From: Fusarium oxysporum f. sp. lycopersici 4287
Taxonomy: Eukaryota > Ascomycota > Sordariomycetes > Hypocreales > Nectriaceae
NCBI RefSeq assembly: GCF_000149955.1
Contig: NW_017264845.1
Location: forward strand, 191,472 to 255,471
Reading direction: 5' to 3'
Length of the DNA: 64,000 nucleotides
The translations under genes and the position numbers were made by a program. The notes beneath the pieces are model-generated. The model searched no databases. It was not told the DNA's origin and saw only the letters and a program-made list of their open reading frames with translations. Shown here in pieces: positions 43,218 through 55,458 of the stretch. Within the stretch, counting starts at the first letter, position 1, and the number at the start of each line of letters is the position of its first letter.

Positions 43218-44280
43218 CAGGATGGATCCATGACTCTTTACCAAGCATGATGAGGGTTATAATGATTGCATGCGGTCTACGACCAAGGGAGCTCTCGTAG
43301 GAGAGACAGGCGCCGGACAGGGAGGCAAGCATATAAACTGGCGCAAGGGGAATTTCTGTGGAAAGAATATCAATATGTGCATACTATTTCTTTCGCTATA
43401 CAGTACAATTCAATACAATTTATTACGCCCGGCGGTGTATTATAGCCGATAGGACACTAGTCACTAATGCTTACGTACATTGGCTTATTTTTCGTTCTCG
43501 TCTCCCCAAGCCCATGCTGTGCCACACATTGCTCATATTGTGTCTGCGTTTCCTAAAGCCCTTACTGTACCTTGCTTCGTACCATCCGAATTGAAATCAG
43601 TCTCCTGGAACCCATACTGTGCCTGTTCCTCGGTTATGCGTTTCCTTTCTGTTCTGCTGCTCTCTGCGTTCTCCCATGGTTCGACAGTATTGCCAGCGAA
43701 CTAGCTTAAAGGCCAATTCTTTATATGTCCAGTGTCCTATCTACAACGGCTGAAGCGACGTCTGCTTTCATGGCACAGGGTATTTAGTGCTTAGTATAAG
43801 TAGGTTAGTAAGAATATGTAGGTGAAACTTTTGTAATTTGGCTTTAATATTGTATGTTAAGTCGACCTATAGCTATTACAAATTGTATAGTTATGTAGAC
43901 TGCCTGTATATTTGTCACCTACCCTGTATTGTCTAATAGTAATTTTCCTCTGAAGTAGAATAAAAGATTTCCTCTTAGTGTCTTGGTGCACTATAGCACT
44001 TTAGTCCTATGCACTGTATATTTCCTGCATTAAAAGAGAAAATGCTTAACTGTCTCTATTGCTTATTGGCACACGCATTGCTGTAATGCTACCACTCTAA
44101 TTCATGAAAGGTACCCATTTAGTCTAACCATCCCTATCCTAAGCTATACTAGCATACTAGCTTCTCTCCCCAATATGCTATTACATAGTAATCAAGTATA
44201 CTTGCCTAGGAGTGCAGCATCAACCCTCTTTAAAAACTTTCCAATATTATCTAGTAGTTATTTGCTAGTATACTGACTTA
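43218..44280. other. AT-rich stretch downstream of SNF4
   Basis: Clearly AT-rich from 43780 to 44300, no gene recognised. It contains the SNF4 3' region and probably decayed transposon sequence. Confidence 0.4.
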
Positions 44281-44289
44281 ATTAAGTTA

Positions 44290-45400
44290 TATTTAAGGCC
44301 ATTGATTGCATTTTGGGAAACTTCCGGGCCAGGACAGCACTATCTCGGCTTACAGCTTGTGCTCCCTTCTTAGCCATCTCCAGGACCCTATATTCAGCGC
44401 TAATAGGTATCCACATAACAGCTACCATATTACCCTTAACCTCTAACGCATCCATAGTTTCATATATACACCCAACACACTCTTAAGCTGGTTGCTGGCA
44501 AGGATTCTAAATCGTCAGCACGGCAGCTCTATTCCTCGCCAACAGTGCCACATTTCGATACTCGACGTCAGGTAAGTATCTTAATGCATATGCTATCGCC
44601 GCCAGCTCTCAGGAAAACAGGTTCTGCTCCATTCTCATGCCAAGTGTAAAGGAAAAGCGCTCAAGCTTCGTCGTCCTCGCACCGAGGCAGGGACCTCGAT
44701 AACCCCGCCGACTCTAACTGCCCCGTTCCATACTAAGCTGCTCACCGCGATGCATACCGCCCAGCCAATATCTACTTATGTCTAACCCAAGCCATTGCCA
44801 TTAGCCATTATAGTCTGCACTCGCTTAACCCAAAGTATCCACATGAACGGATTAATCGTTTCTATTTCCTCCATCGGAATTACATTAAGAGCCACCACTA
44901 CCTCGTAGAATAGCGAGCGATTGTACCTTCTGAACTTCCGGATGCGAGACGTAGCGTTTCAGAGTAGGTTGACCACTGGCTGGGTATGTAGGTCGGTCCA
45001 CATCTTGATTGCCCCTCTCCAGAACCGCTCTTATGCACTGGGGATGTATGCCTCTGCTTCTGCTATGCTTGTTACCACCGTGAGAAACGTCCCCACGATC
45101 GCGTTTACTCTAATTCTCTGAACTCAGGTAATAGGGCTGGCCCTTCTATACTTGCAGGCGTGCATCCATATGTTTGAGGCGTAGTCCACCACTGGGGCCA
45201 CTGTGGCTGCGAAAAGCTTTCTTGCTGTCCTCGGACTAAGACTCCTGAGCCTTTGCAGCTTTATCGCAGCATTCAAACCCTTGCTCACTACCCCTGTCAT
45301 CTGTTCATTGTATTTGAGGCCAGCATCCAAGAGAGCCCCACTCTTCTCAGCAGGCTGTTCTCAACTGCCTCCGCTTAAACACGATTTAACAGGCACGTCA
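44290..45400 (-). pseudogene. Tad-type LINE ORF2 relic
   Basis: The minus frame 45330-45124 reads KYNEQMTGVVSKGLNAAIKL, RLRSLSPRTARKLFAATVAP and VVDYASNIWMHACKYR, the conserved end of reverse transcriptase in Tad1/I-clade LINEs. Further along the minus strand, scattered pieces such as AEAYIPSA, FYEVVVALNVIPMEEIETIN and GGVIEVPA fit the linker and RNase H start. They are broken by many stops. Old and degraded. Confidence 0.65.
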
Positions 45401-45699
45401 GTGATAAACAACAAAAGAAATTTCTGCACGTTTCAACCAACGCCAGTAAGAAAACAAATGGGCCACGACTACCCGCGCCTCGTATCTGCAGCCATCCACG
45501 AGTTTTGCCGTCTGAGCCTTGGAAGCTGTCACCCCCTTCCCCGATTAACCGCCGGGCAGGGCAGGATAGTAAGACATGCGGGGTTATTGTAAAGCAGCGA
45601 ACTCGATTGAAAGGGCAGTGAAATACATCCGTGCGCCCAGTTGTCAGCTTCAGTTATAACATGACCTGACACCAAAAAGTGAAGCATTGAGATACTTAC

Positions 45700-46342
45700 C
45701 CCGACCATGAGTATCGAAGTGTGGCACTGTTGGCGAGCAACAAAGTTGCCGTGCTCACAGTCCGAAACCCTCGTCAGCAGTCTGGTCAAGAGTATATTAG
45801 GTGCATATATAATTCCATCAATGCACTGAGGGTCAAGGGCTGGCTGTCATGTGGATGCCCACCAGTACTGAATACAGGCCCCTGGAGATGGCTAAGAAAA
45901 AAGCGCAAGCTGCAAGCCGAGACGATGTCGTCCTGGCCCTGAAGTTTCCCAAATGCGATCGATAACCTTAAACATAGCTCGATCAGGTCAGTGTATTAGG
46001 AAACAGCTAGAAGATAACGTCAGGAGGTTTTGAAAGAACGTCGGTGCTGCACTCCTAGGCAAGCACACCTGACTGCTCTATAATGGCTTATTGTAGACAG
46101 AAGCCAGCGTGCTAGCATAGCTTAGGACAGACATGGCTAGACCTAATAGGTACCTCTCCCAGATCAAAGTAGCAGTATTGCACCAATGCGCATATAGACA
46201 GTTACAAACTTATTCAAAGAACAACAAATTCTTTGCGAAGAACAACGCATACGAGGGTGGATTGTTACGGTTCCTCCTTCGAGAAAGCCTCTTGGAGTTG
46301 ACTGAAGACTTGGAGCAGAAGATGGGAGAAAGCATGGAATAA
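45700..46342 (+). pseudogene. Tad-type LINE 3' relic, opposite strand
   Basis: Plus-strand pieces: NKVAVLTVRNPRQQSGQEYI followed by RCIYNSINAL (RNase H), EMAKKKAQAASRDD, and near 46130 RPNRYLSQIKVAVLHQCAYR, which corresponds to the MARLNxYLxRIG...CxCG zinc region. Stops and frame changes separate them and the zinc ligands are partly lost. It faces away from the relic at 44290-45400, so two insertions are involved. Confidence 0.55.
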
Positions 46343-49300
46343 GTCATGGCTTCATGTTTAGTATCAGCTGCAAGAGGCTTGACCAAGCATCAATCTCTCA
46401 GCCATGTCCTGGTCATTAGATATAGGAATCAATTAAACTCGATCTCATCAATACCACATGTGTCTGTTACCCGGGATGCGCCTCGCGACCTCACCGAAAT
46501 CTCTCGGCGGTCGGGAAACAAGATTCCTGATAATGCTACTCTCCTAGGAAGAAAACATGGCAATCTAGAACCTTAAACTTTTTGGAAACTGCATTTGGAG
46601 CGGGCACTCATCAGGGTGCGTGACGTGGCATCTGTATCAGGCCATACATCGGGACACTGGTCTCTGCCACATAAGTAAAAACATGCCTGAATATTGTGTC
46701 ATTAAATGCATTAAACCAACAAAAACGCCCAAACCTGCCACAGCCTTGTCTTGAATCTCGAGTTCTTAGCGATTACACTAGGGAATCGTATCATGTTGAT
46801 TCTATCAATTGACTAGTATTACAGCTTGATTTGCTCGGCGAGCGTTTATCAGAATAAAGATCTGGTAGACACTTAATTCTGATCGGAACGGGATTTTGGC
46901 CAAACTACATGCATGTTGAGCATATTTCACCAAGTCTTGTTTGCTGATCATTGCCTAATATGCCTCTTCTCATCAGTTGATTGTTGCACAAAATTGTGAG
47001 ACATTGACATTAGCGTTAACCAGTCTCGACGACTCACTTCTGTGTGTTGGTTGGCGAAAAAATGAGGCCTCCCACAAGGAAGAGGTTCTGGTCGCATATT
47101 GAACCAACAAGTGACGGCGGGCTGGAGAGCTACACAATGCGAATTTCTTTTTCCTTGCTTAATTACATTACGCTAGGGTAGCGGCCCAAGGTGAAGTACC
47201 TAGCCTTATAGGTGGCTAAGTTTCTAGAGGCAGCTGACCAAGCTAATCCACTCGAGTGGATGACCTGTATGATGTCTCAACATGTTGTAGGTGCCGGATA
47301 CAAGCCGCACAAAAATGTTTCAGATTACTCTCTGCATCCCCACGGTGTCGGAGAAAGAGTTTCATAGTGCAGGCAGGAGACAGCGGCGAGGAAATTCTTG
47401 ATATGTACCTGAATAGAGAGAGTAGAAGCACCTAGCAAAGGATAAACACAACAGGATTAACCCTATGATAAGTTGACTTCTCTGTATGTGTTTCGTTGGG
47501 ATTTACCAGGATGAGATGTTTCCTCCTGTACAAAAATTGTTAGGGCGGCCAATCGGGAATCAAATCATGGTCTCAGGTGAAGAAGACCAGGCATGCAAAT
47601 TGCACATTCGCATATGACATGAAAGTCACAGAGCTTGCTTCGCGTTGTTCCTTGATTTCGCTGAGAGACGAAGGTACAAGGGAATACGTATGCTGCACTT
47701 GCAAGTTGCAGCGGATTTTGTTGCTCCCATCGCTCAGCGTTTCAATGCAACATGTTGATTTTGGGCTTTCAAAGCGCGGGCGTGTGCTGCATCCAGTCCA
47801 TTCAAAGCCCCGCTAGGCCTTGCCATTCACTTTTTAAGCATCATCCCATCCCACATAAATAATGAATCCAATTCACAACATTGGCCGACCGGTTGTCATT
47901 GGCAGCCATGAGTCGGGAAGTGAGGGTAAGACTCAATCAGGACGAGGCTGCAGATTTCTGCGGATCTTTTCTCCACCAACGCATCGAATCACATTGATAA
48001 GGCGGGACCCATCGGAACTTATCCCTGTCGACGTTGCCCAAAGTAGCGGGACGCATAGTTATGTTGGAGCCGGGCTTGATGGTGGCGAAGCGGTGCGTCC
48101 GTGCCCGAAGCCCCAACTGAAAAATTGAAACGCTTCCTCCTTCTGCACACGGAGGAGAAGAAATTGTTGGTCATATGTAACAATGGTTTACAAACGCCGA
48201 TGGTGTGAGAGGCAACTGGCTCTGACATGCAAAACCCATCGGCGAGGAACGCCACACTCCAATAGCCTAAACGCGGAACTCCGGCAGAGCGAAGCTAGCG
48301 CAGTAAGCAAGGACCGTATTCAGGAGCTTCTTGAGCCCTATTGGTTTCCACTAAACGCCAGATACATGATAAGAGTCACTAGTGGGTTCTTAAAAAGCAA
48401 AAACCCTCCACTCCTGATGGTTTGGGAACATTTTATTTCAGCCGTTTATTATATGGACGCAAGGATGTGGCGTCGATGCCGTATTCTATCGCCCATTTAT
48501 ACACAGGCACCCTTATTTGTCTAGAACATTTTGGAATTTGTCGGTCTATCCATTTTGAACAAATGCCGCGTTAAGTCGTCAAAGAAGTCTTAATCATCGA
48601 TCCTAGCTTATTACTCTTACCACCGTATCATTTGGTGCCATGGCGGGTCGAGAGTAGGCTGTTTACTGTAAATGTCAGTTCGAGCCTCTCCGCCACTTGA
48701 AACGGTACTGTCACGGATGAGACAGTAGCCGGCGATACGAGCCGTCCCCGTGTCATGGCAAGCCTGGGGCTGCTACAGTGGGATGCAATAAGTTTGAATC
48801 CAGGCTGAAGTACCAGCTGTTGTAATCAAGCTCCCGTATACACTGCTTTAGCTTGATAAAGGAAGTGCTAAGCTGTATCGGGCAAAAGGCTATCCCGATT
48901 GGGGTATTGCTACGTAGGAAACTGGTCTTACCCCGGTTAGTCACTGAATGTGTACTTGAGTTTGGATTCAAACTTATTGCCCCCCACCGTACCAGCAAAC
49001 GTGCAATATAGCCCAGGCCAGCAGCACTGGTGGATTATGAATGGAGGGATTCAGTCTCTACCGGGCCAGCCTAACTGTGAAAAGTGCCGGGATTAATGTC
49101 ATCAAATGAGATATAATGCCCGGTCGTGGCGCCGCCATGACCGGGCATGACCAGGTAGCCGGGAACGCGCCTCATCTAAACCACTTTTAATATGGCTATC
49201 TGCCAGCCCTATCCAGTATCAAGCAAACCATCAGCCCGTCCCTCGTTACATTTCTCATTCTCTTCTAGCCACTCCATCATCGACCAAAACTGGCCAACAC

Positions 49301-49550
49301 ATGTTTTAAATATCTACGATGGAGTCCCTTTGCCAGGTTTATCCCCCCGATACTGTCTACGAGCCCCCTTCCTTGCTTCCATTTTCGCTACAGCTCGGCG
49401 GTAAGTTAATATACTGCACCTTATCGCTACTTCTCATGATTGCAACTATTGGTGGCAAGACTGTTTCCCTTGTCTGAAGGCTGGTTGACTCATTCAGATC
49501 AAGCATTCGGGGTTTGCAAAGCTCCGCTTCAGGAGTTGAATACCCAAAAT
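46343..49550. other. 3-kb intergenic stretch, nothing recognised
   Basis: Many short frames (for example 47577-47816, 47862-48128, 48183-48524) without recognisable features. The last 400 bp before 49551 are the likely promoter of the next gene; a 28-codon frame starting at 49320 ends at a GTAAGT donor and might be an extra 5' exon. Confidence 0.35.
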
Positions 49551-51650
49551 ATGAACCCGACCATCGTCTCTTCAGCCAAACGTGGGCCAGCTAGCGATTG
49601 TCAGTATGATGAACATGCAAAGAAGTCAAAGATTTCTCAAGCAAATCCTGAAGTAGACTCCATCAACTTGAGTTCTATCTTGTTATTACCGAGCCCTGGT
49701 ATACAGATTGGCTCAAGCAGTTCGGCTACCATATCAGAGGATAAGCCGCATGCCGGCTTGCAGGCAATGCCAGTACTCGAGCAAAAGGCATTAGAAGAGT
49801 CTGTGCTTAACGCCTTTGAATACAGCGACAATGTTATCGTATTGGGAGAGAAAATATTCCCTGTACCGATAGGTAGCGAAATCAACAGTTTTCTCAAGTT
49901 CAAACGCGCCCACCCCAATTCGGGAGGAAAAGCTCATGTTCTCACATATCCCCAACGAGCCATGCCAACCTGTTGGAACGTGGCAGTCCAAAAGCCGTCA
50001 GATCGGACCTTGCTAGCCTTCTGTACGTCATACATGGTTTACTGCATTCGAAGCGCTTGTCCGACGATAGATAACCCAGAGTGTGTTCTGTATATCTAAC
50101 GTTTTGTCTCCCATTAGATTGGTTTGCTATCTGCACTGGCAAAAGTTTTATACACGAAACGAATCCATGGCTTGACTTTATTACATTCCAAAATAGTCCG
50201 GGAATCCGATCGGCTATTCTATGCCTTGCTGCTGTGCATCTTCACGACCATACCCCGGACAAAGAAAATGGGGATCGAGTGATCCACAACCATGCATTCG
50301 GCTATCGAGCCATCCAATTACACAAGCGCACTGTTGCATACCTCCGCGACCTCCTTAACTGCAAGCAAGACGGATCATCTATCGAGATCTTATCATTACT
50401 GATAATTCTTTCCACTATAGATGTTAGTAATGAATTTCCTCCAATATGAACTACATACACTAATCGATTAGACCCTCCGGATCGAGCATCAAACGAAGGC
50501 TCCTTTTGAGCCAGCATGGTATCAGGGATTAAGGCTGGCGGAAAAGTACCTCGATAAAATGGGGCAGAAATCCGCTTTCTTGGAGGAAGAAAGCTGGAAT
50601 CAGAAGATTCCAAAGCGTATAAGAGACACCTTGCCGTTTAACTTTAGGGTGTCGCCACCGACGAGCCCTCAGCACCCCCAGCCGACAAGCCTTCACATCT
50701 CTCAGGCCGTCTTGGTTGCCCGGGGAATCATCCTCACGCAGGTAACGTCGAAACTTCCACAGCCAGAAAGGTTTGTTCCAATAGAGGAAAGCCATCGATT
50801 TAGCTGGTTGTTACAGGCTTCATCTGAGGATGTCTGGACGATCCATGGAGGATGCGGCACTTCACCGAAACTACTGCATATCATGAGTCAGATTAATTAC
50901 TGTGCCACAAGGTTGCACCAGGATAACCGAAGTATTGTGGTGCCCCTAACAGCAAAGAAATTACTCCAGCTGCTATATGAGCTAAAATCCACCGAGTCGG
51001 CCGAGTCTGCTATTGACTCAACCACAAAGGTGATCGAACAAACAGCTTATGCTTGGCTTCTCACCGCGATCATCTATCTTCGATGCCGAGTGCAGAGGTA
51101 TGGATGATTGTGTATAGATCGTTCTTCCAAATAGTTAAGCTAACCAGCTAATAGGTACCCCCCTAGTCACCGATATGTGAGAAGGCATTTAGAAGCCTTA
51201 GCCAAATGCATACAAGCAGTCCCGGCATCTGGCCTATTTTTCACGGCAAATGCCCCTATTCTGCCTGTATTCATACTTGGTTTATTATCCGTAAAGAATA
51301 GAGGAGTTGCGCAAGACTGGTTTGAGAGGGTACTTCAAGTGCCGGTTAGAAGTGTAAGCCATGTCTCTTAGTATATCTTACAAGATTCTTTTATGTCATG
51401 TGTTGATTTATATAAAGAATCATGGTNNNNNNNNNNNNNNNNNNNNNNNNNNNNNNNNNNNNNNNNNNNNNNNNNNNNNNNNNNNNNNNNNNNNNNNNNN
51501 NNNNNNNNNNNNNNNNNNNNNNNNNNATGGAAACAGATATGGCCTTCAGCTAAAAACCTACCTCGTCTAATCCGAGAAAGAGAGCCTTGGTGGGAGAAGC
51601 TGGTTGATCGACTTCTTATTGAGGCGGGAGGCATGCTATGTTTTATGTAA
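49551..51650 (+). CDS. Fungal_trans_2-type transcription regulator, spans gap
   Basis: Exons 49551-50022, 50118-50422, 50472-51097 and 51155-51353 join in frame. Donors are GTACGT, GTTAGT, GTATGG and GTAAGC; acceptors end in TTAG or ATAG. A last exon emerges after the gap, about 51530-51650, ending EAGGMLCFM. The middle carries the fungal transcription-factor core: YWFAICTGKSFIHETNPWLD, IRSAILCLAAVHLHDHTP, FGYRAIQLHKRTVAYLRDLL, GLRLAEKYLDKM and AYAWLLTAIIYLRCRV. No Zn2Cys6 cluster is visible at the N-terminus, so either an upstream exon is missed or it lacks its own DNA-binding domain. A 100-N gap hides part of the last intron and exon. Target genes are unknown. Confidence 0.7.
51427..51526. 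other. Assembly gap (100 N)
   Basis: Exactly 100 undetermined bases inside the regulator gene, the usual placeholder length, so the true size is unknown. Confidence 0.95.
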
Positions 51651-52580
51651 TTCAGGCTCAACTCTGTCGTCTTCCGTTAATAGCATTCTCTAAAGTACAT
51701 AATCATGAAGATACACATATAAATATCTTTGTTTCTTTGACTGGTATAAATAAAAAAGAGCGGCTAAGGGTAGCCCTAATATCCTACAGTGCCAGGCAAG
51801 TGCCACCATTAGATCAAGACGTGACACGCCAGTGGAGGCGGTAGTGTCTGGGCGATTTGTAAAGCCAATGATATATGCCACCCTAAAGGAAAGAGGAAAC
51901 CATACCTTGAAGCGAGGTTATTCGCCTATCATCTAAAGCAGGCTTCACAGTATGAAGCCCACAAGCTGTCTTGGGCCCAGCCGCGGGCGAGCGAAAGTTC
52001 ATGAGTAATTGATCCAAAACAATATCAGTTATTCCACGGCGGATCCGAGTCGATGGAAGAAGGGTGCCAAGTCCGATCTCGACTAAAGCTTATCTCTTAA
52101 AGACCCCTATCGCTTGTAGGTTCTGGTGACGTGACAACCAGCCAACCAATTATCTAGGATTAGCTAAGCGATTGGTTTTGACCCCTGTTCACGCTCTAGC
52201 GCGGGCCCGTTTGGGGTCTCTAAGAGATACTCGATATGCGCTATACCTGTTTAGGCTACGCGATATAGTTGGAAGGAGTAAACATCATCATAAGAGAGCC
52301 CGGAAGAAGCCATAAATCTTAATAGATTGATCAGTAGGATGTCTGTGGCTGATAATGACCTGATATGGGCCTCCGGCAATTTGGTAGGCCATCCAGGGAC
52401 TTTCCGGCTGCATGGTACTTTCCCATGCGTAACATCTCGGGGATCTTCCGGGGGAAATATCATAAAGGGCCCGTGCCCCACGTTGGACAGTGACCAACAG
52501 TATTTCCGGCAAATATAGACAACAAAAAGAGCGGGCTCTGCCGCGTATTAGTACCGACTACCAATCCTTGTCTCGGAAGG
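51651..52580. other. Intergenic, nothing recognised
   Basis: No gene or repeat recognised between the regulator gene and the MITE. Minus frames around 52251-52512 are probably chance. Confidence 0.35.
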
Positions 52581-52582
52581 TA

Positions 52583-52841
52583 TCCATTTGACCAGTACAG
52601 CCCTTCAGCGGGGTCGCGACAGGGGTGTAAAACCAATTAAAATGAATAACACTGACGGTACTTCTCCCTACATACTAATATATATGATGGTAAAAGTCCT
52701 AGCAGTTTTGGTTATTACAAAGAGCTACCTCACAGACTCGGCAGCCGTACCCGGTCTGCCTAGTACCCTGCACGTACTAACCTTGTGACTAAGCAAAGTG
52801 GGGGCGAGTGACCTCCTGAAGGGCTGTACCGCTTAAAGGGA
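52583..52841 (+). mobile_element. MITE copy, 259 bp, TA-flanked
   Basis: Flanked by TA at 52581-52582 and 52842-52843. It has the same length as copy B at 8578 and aligns with its reverse complement throughout. Shared blocks include CAGCCCTTCAG, CGACAGGGG, CCAATTAAAAT, GGTACTTCTCCCTACATACT and GCACGTACTAACCTT. Ends are TCCATTTGACCAGTACAG and CTGTACCGCTTAAAGGGA. Confidence 0.85.
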
Positions 52842-55458
52842 TAGGATGCATGCCGAATTGAATAGAGATCGCGGGAGGTGAAACGACCTTCTCCGCGGGA
52901 TTAATAAATAAACAAAGATGCCTGGGACGGGACAGAATAGTGACTGGTCATTGTTCCTCGGAAATCTTTTACTTATCACAGGAGCTTGGCGCCTGTTCAA
53001 GGTCCCTGGTAGAGTGGCTGGGGCTGGAATGGAGAAAACAAGCATTATTCAAGTCTAGACAGTCAGGGCGTGTTAGTAGATAATGGCCATTACCCCTGCA
53101 AATTCGCTAGCGGCAAGCTGCCCCCTTGTTAACCGGACTTGAGCTCCGTGTATTCATCCTTGTCAGGCCAACTTCACCGAGATCAACGATGGTTAGCGAG
53201 TAAACTTGCCACGGGGCCACTAATTGACCCACTCTTGATGCGTGACAATGGACTCTTCTCGACCCTTCACTCGTCCGTCAGGCGTCTTGTTCAAGGCTCC
53301 AATTCCAATACCCTGCCCATGTCCTCTCATGATGGGTGGTACAGTCCACCCTTGGGTTTCATCCCGCCTCTGCATCAACCTGGTAGTTGCCTATTATCCT
53401 TCCAAAAGTTCGGGGCCTGCGAAGTTTTGTGAAACATCAGTCTCGGAATTGTCAGTTGTGAAAACATCAGTCTCGGAATTGTCAGCATTGGTGGGAGACC
53501 CCCTGCCTGAAGCCCCATCTTCTTACTCAGAATCCCGGTTGCTGCAACTAGCCCTTGGCTGATCTAATCTGTCGGGGAAAGCCAGCGGGATAACTTGGTA
53601 TTACCGGCGATGGCTGAAGCCGGAAGTATAACAGATTATCCTTCGAAAGTACTATCTGTGGCGTACCCTGGCCTTGAGACTTTCCTACCTTTGAAGGGCA
53701 GGTGGCTTTTTTTTCGTTACTGGCGCACCGAGACTTTTATTTGCTTTTGCTCCTCCTCGAGGAGCCTGTCCAATCATGGTAGCTTGTTTTATTGTCTTTC
53801 ATTTCTTTCCTGCTGAAAAAATGAGGTGTCATACGAGCATTCAGCTGTAATCTTTACCAGGGCATCACCTGGGATTTTTGTATCTCTCTTCCGGTTCTCT
53901 TGCACTGTCTGCCGTTAATTGGATAGAACGTCAACAGATCCACAAAGGCATTGACCTTTTTCATCTCCGACCCTCCTGTAGCAAGTTCGCCAATCATTGT
54001 TGGAGGTTTCCTCTATTCAACCCAAGATATTGTTATGTGACTTGCGAGTATAGACTTTCTTTGGTGATGACCGCCTCCCTTTCTTACGCTGTTCCGAATC
54101 TCTGGTCCTATGACAGTCAGTGCCACCAGATGGTGGCTTATAAGTGCATGTCCTTGTCATAGATGTGTTCTCGCTTCACTGCTTCACTGTTCAGCACGGG
54201 CTGCTGAGCTAGTGCCGATCTTGACATCCTGTCAAGATCTTGCTGCTGGTGGGGGCTGCCAAGGAAAGGGGTTCTGCGATCGATCTGGGGCCGGCTCCCC
54301 GCGTCAAGCTGGGGAGCATCAGCGACAGGGGTATACAATCGACCTCGAATGAGGAGGCAATCTCTGCCCAAATTAGGTGATTCAATAAGTGGGCTCCCCG
54401 GTCACAGCGCACAGTGCTTTGAGGTTGACCTTATTTAGAAGCTATCAGCAGATTAGGATGGCTTTGCGGGCTGGTCGACCGTTTTGCTTACTCACAATTT
54501 GGCCGATGCCAGCCCCAACTAGGATGTTGACGCGACTTGTCACTTGTTTCGGACTCTAGGCGGGGCTGGAGTGGTTCAGCAAACTGAGACATTCAAAGTA
54601 AGCTCCGTCTATCTAGCAATCGCGCGATAACCGAAGAGCAACGAAGAAGAAGAGAATCACTTGATCCCATTCTCTTCCAGTAATCCTGGTCGCGCTGACA
54701 CAAACAAAGCTGTTGGTTCCAGCGTCATCAAGCCTACCGTTGCTTTTTCCTTCACCAAATCAGGCCAAGAATTCTCAGACTACAGCTGGTGTGCGAGCTT
54801 ACGATAAATTGGCTTAACTATTCAGACGAACATGCAGATACCGACAAACTGAGAGAAGAAGAAATTGCAACTGCACATGAGGCGGACAACAAAAATACAG
54901 TGTTTTTGACGCGCCCGTTTGATAGGTACCGCTATGGCACAACTCAGCTAAGATCAGCGGTGCAGGGACCCACAATCGGCCTGCTGGTGACCACTCTCTG
55001 TTGATGAAAAAGTGGAATCAAGTAAGACATCAATCTTTTGTGTCTGTCGCAAAAGAGTGCTCTCACCAACGTGGGCATTTTGACTTGAGGTCAAAGCCAG
55101 CCTAAGCATGATATCAGACATGTTCCTTCTGTCTCCTCCCTGGTCAGTCGTTTCGGTACACACCACTTTGCCTTACATGCTGGAACGATAAGGTACAAGT
55201 GCTTCACTCCAATCCCCGCCCAATACACATCACCATCTTATCAGGTTGTACAAGATTTCCTGAGAGCCTGCGAGAAATATTTACCTGGCTCGATTCGACT
55301 CGACTTTACCATCCTCTTCCAGCTTTTCTCTTTCTTCGTATGTCATCGGGAGCGCGAGTTTACCTAATCAACTCATCATCAGCATCCAAGGTTACAACAT
55401 TCCGTCCATCGCCATCGCGATCCCGTCGACAGTTCAGTCGAAGCCCTCCCTGTCTAGT
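52842..55458. promoter_or_regulatory. Long upstream region of the Zn2Cys6 gene
   Basis: 2.6 kb without a recognisable gene. Pyrimidine-rich blocks at 53700-54060 look like a long leader or promoter, as is common ahead of fungal regulators. A 30-bp unit (ACATCAGTCTCGGAATTGTC core) is repeated twice at 53430-53485. Confidence 0.3.

Noticed and set aside
46343..49550. Several 60-110 codon open frames as genes
   Set aside because: No domains, no consistent splice structure and similar frames on both strands; they look like chance.
53430..53485. Regulatory tandem repeat upstream of the Zn2Cys6 gene
   Set aside because: Only two copies, 2 kb from the gene, with no known binding motif.
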